From Rotaria macrura (lineage: Eukaryota > Rotifera > Eurotatoria > Philodinida > Philodinidae): a DNA stretch of 64,000 bases. The DNA lies in NCBI GenBank assembly GCA_900239685.1, contig OENT01000743.1, positions 1 to 64,000 on the forward strand, written 5' to 3'. Positions 60,999 through 64,000 of the stretch are shown here, piece by piece (within the stretch, counting starts at the first letter, position 1; each line of letters starts with the position of its first letter). Both the position numbers and the translations under genes were made by a program. The notes beneath the pieces were generated by a model, which was given only the letters and a program-made list of their open reading frames with translations, was not told the DNA's origin and did not search any database.

Positions 60999-63900
60999 AA
61001 AAAACTTTTTTTATATTCGCTATTATTCCATATCGATCTATAAAAAATGCAATCTATGAAAAAAAAAGCTACATACATGTTGATATGTATTCTGATTATT
61101 CGATGTAATTTACGGTTATCTGTCTGCATTTATAGAAAGACACGCTCAAGAGAAGGTCATAAAATAATGAAGAGATAAATGAAGTGTGAACTACAGCGGG
61201 TTGTGTATAGGCGACAAATTTTTTGGCGAGTAGCAATCATATAGGTTACTATGTATTGAGATTTTTTTCGTTCGTAATCAATAAGGATAATGGTTATATC
61301 TATGGATAGTAAGTGTTCTAATTACTTCAGGGTGCATATATATACATATATATATACATGAAGGCTGATTGTTGATCTTATATTTTTTCAAAGTTTCAGA
61401 TAAAAATGTATGTATATATCTTGATCGAATAGTTATACGATTGAATGAATAACGACAGTTATAGGCAACGAGAGCGAAGAGCAAAAGTGTGTGAGGTTAA
61501 TATTATCTTATGAAATACAAGTGAAGGTTTTTCGCACACTGACACCACGTTCAAATGAACAAGAACGATGCAATCATATTATATTGCCTATATGATGTAA
61601 AGAAAAAAAGAAAACGACAAATTATCTCGATTAATTTGTTTCCTTGACTATATAAACAACACAATGATATATATCAGATCTGTATCGATCAATAAAAATT
61701 TGTCACTTTCTTTTTTTATCTATATCTTTGTACTTTATCGGCAAGCAATCATCAAATCAAGGCAACACGAAGAAAAGAAAACGAGTATCCAGTCACATCG
61801 AACCTTAGCCGTAGAATATTTGAAAGCCAAATAAATCGATTGATGATCAATCAGTCGGTCACATGCGTGCCTAGAACTAAAATAAAATAAATTAATTAAT
61901 TATAAGTAATGTCTACGCATCCTTTAGATAAAGTGCCTCACTAAATATTTTTCTATTGAAATAAAACGAACAGCTGAATAGAAATTTATTGAAAACAGAT
62001 TTTCAAAAAGATTAAAGTATCTCTATTCGAACAGAATCGAAATTCATCAAATGAATGTTTAATTTAAAATCATTCAGTTCGTAACGATTCCTGATTACTT
62101 TACCATCATAGCATAGTCTTGGGAATGAATTGTATAACTGAATCTATTATATGTTCACAAGAAAATATAGGTGTCGACAAAAATTGTATAGTATCACTTT
62201 TTAAAATTGTATAGTTCATGTCGATTTTTATATGACAGAACTGACCACAGGTTCTGTTCTAAGAGATTTCCAGTTCGAAAAACTTGAACTCTAAGTATAG
62301 CAAAGTCTAAAAATGTAGCGAATAGCGTCGACTAATAAAGTCTTGTACGAGAAGATCACTTTCGGATTATGCTTGGAACATAATTCTCAGAACATTCTTG
62401 AAAATCAATGATTTGTTTATGAAATTTTGCAAAACTAAAATTATTTTCTCAAAGTTCTGACTTCGTTTTTATTTTCTGAAAGCATTTATAAGAAACAGAT
62501 AAGGGAAATAAGTTTTGACGCACCAAAAGGTCGGTCTACAAGTATTCTATTTTTAAATAAAAGTAAAGATCTGAATTCTAGTAAGCAGAAAAAATGCAAG
62601 TCCAATGGATGCAAGTCATAGACGAAAATTTCCATCCTACTTTCCTTTTTCTCTCATATGTCTATGAAAAGCGTTAGCTTATATGTGATTGATGCGTGTC
62701 AAATACGAAGAGATACTGTTTCAAATTTATGTCGACTGTCTTTTTTAATACAAGTAGTATTTAAGTCGGAAATTGATTTATAATTTACTAGATAACAACA
62801 GATTACTGCTGAAAAATAATATTTCTATCTAGCATGCTAACGATCGATCCCAGAGGTTCACCACTACCCGATCGAATTGAATGTTCAATGAAAATATTTC
62901 GAAGTTATTTCCATCATTTTTCTTTTATCTACTTTCCCATAGTTCCTTGCATGTAAAACATGATATACATATTTATATAATAAAAAAAAAAACATGATCA
63001 ATAAGTCAGTCTCTGTTGCAACTATGAATAACTATGCTTCATTTTCTAGTCTTTCCCATTCTTCATCCTCTCAATACTACTCGCAAGGCAACCTATCTTC
63101 ATTTTCGGACTTTCTTTGCTTTTTCAACTTTGCACGTCGTCTTTTTCGATGTTTACAATCAAACTTTTTGTCAACGCATCATCTTCATTATACAATTAAT
63201 CTATAAGCTAACTTCGAATTCCCAAATCATCGTTGGAATATGAAATTTACTATGAAGAGTAAGAGTGGGTTTAAATCAGAACACTCTCGAACACATTTGG
63301 TATTAAATATCAATGTGAAATAAGGTATCGAGGATTCATAGAAATAGACATCAAATCTAAGTATTGGTATCTATCTGATTTTCACTTACAATCGGAAAGC
63401 AGTGCGTGTTTTATTGAATATTGATGAACCGATGAAATGGTCGAGTTTTATCAGCAAAGAAAACCTTTTAACAAATGGAATTAAGTACACATGTTTCTAC
63501 ACATGGCACAACAACACAGAACATCAGCATATAATTATATCTGTTTCTTGTCTGTATTTGAACTAAAATATTCTGTCAAATAAAATCATGAAGAAATTGA
63601 ATTACTTAAGAACAAAAACAAAAGTTCCCTGACAAATGGAATAACGACATAGTGTTGATGACGAGAATATTTATTTCTAATTTTAGAGTACTATAATTAT
63701 GATTTACGAGTAAGGATAAGATATTCTTTATAAATTTCTTGTAAAAATCAATGTAGTTTGTAAAGAATACGAATCGCGTTAATTACCACAATAAAACTAA
63801 ATGTGTACCGGGCAACGTATTCAACCGCATAGGTAAAGAAGTCTACTATGAAACTATCAGTTTGATTTTTATTTTATTTGTAATATTCTTATTCGTTCAT

Positions 63901-64000
63901 ATAAAATGAATTGAATTTGGAGAGAAATATATTTTAAGTTTTGAATTCAGTGAACGTACATTGAAATTTTAGAGTATAATCTCAATAAATCATGGTGCTC
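60999..64000. other. Gene-free 3 kb
   Basis: AT-rich DNA with TA microsatellites (about 61337-61365) and chance ORFs, including a Ser-rich plus ORF at 62994-63206. It presumably contains the promoter of the phosphatase gene. Nothing else could be supported. Confidence 0.5.

Noticed and set aside
62994..63206. Ser-rich plus-strand ORF
   Set aside because: Low-complexity, with a competing overlapping ORF of similar length in another frame; no gene signals around it.
1..64000. CRISPR arrays, operons, bacterial promoters, rRNA and spliced-leader RNA genes
   Set aside because: None was seen. The gene structures are eukaryotic, and no regular spacer-repeat pattern or leader-gene sequence was recognised.

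Overview
This is a window of animal nuclear DNA, not bacterial. It is strongly AT-rich, and its genes are split by GT-AG introns that are mostly 34-80 nt long with a few of 0.4-1.3 kb. It encodes muscle and neuronal proteins: two troponin I genes, a plexin, a BTBD1/2-type BTB-BACK-PHR protein, two pentameric ligand-gated channels and a UBASH3-like phosphatase. Base composition, tiny introns, tandem paralogues with patchy identity, many short foldback elements and a TGTGGG/TGGGTC-like tract fit a bdelloid rotifer such as Rotaria. That assignment is inference; nothing here fixes the species. Exon coordinates below were derived by reading splice sites and checking that codon phases add up.

Layout. 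1-12.8 kb is poor in genes. It holds a 27-bp-TIR element full of AAGATCTT motifs (1081-1871), a hAT-like MITE with an 8-bp target duplication (1893-2050), two GTAC-rich repeat blocks (one forming the 3' end of a minus-strand ORF at 4.4-4.9 kb), a DNAJC27-like fragment ending at HPD (6.8-7.0 kb) and a small ORF at 11.1 kb. An unrecognised four-exon gene lies at 12.8-13.4 kb. A complete 14-exon plexin (1721 aa) runs on the minus strand from 24463 down to 14515, with a MULE-like foldback element in one intron. BTBD1/2 lies on the plus strand at 27.8-30.0 kb.

31.7-37.1 kb carries two head-to-tail troponin I genes, each starting with a 12-nt coding exon. The second converges on a minus-strand pLGIC gene (37.3-38.8 kb), followed by a partial third copy (40.3-40.7 kb) and a second full pLGIC (41.4-42.9 kb). 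The channels lack the Cys-loop cysteines and a signal peptide, and share blocks, introns included, that are nearly identical beside diverged blocks, which suggests gene conversion.

45.7 kb has an intronless small ORF. 48.8-49.5 kb is a GC-rich minisatellite broken by an assembly gap (Ns 49115-49503). 51-57 kb holds uncertain membrane-protein exons and foldback elements. 59.6-61.0 kb encodes a UBASH3-type histidine phosphatase without UBA/SH3 domains. 61-64 kb shows no gene. The genes do not form a pathway; the clusters reflect local duplication. No rRNA, tRNA or CRISPR array was seen.
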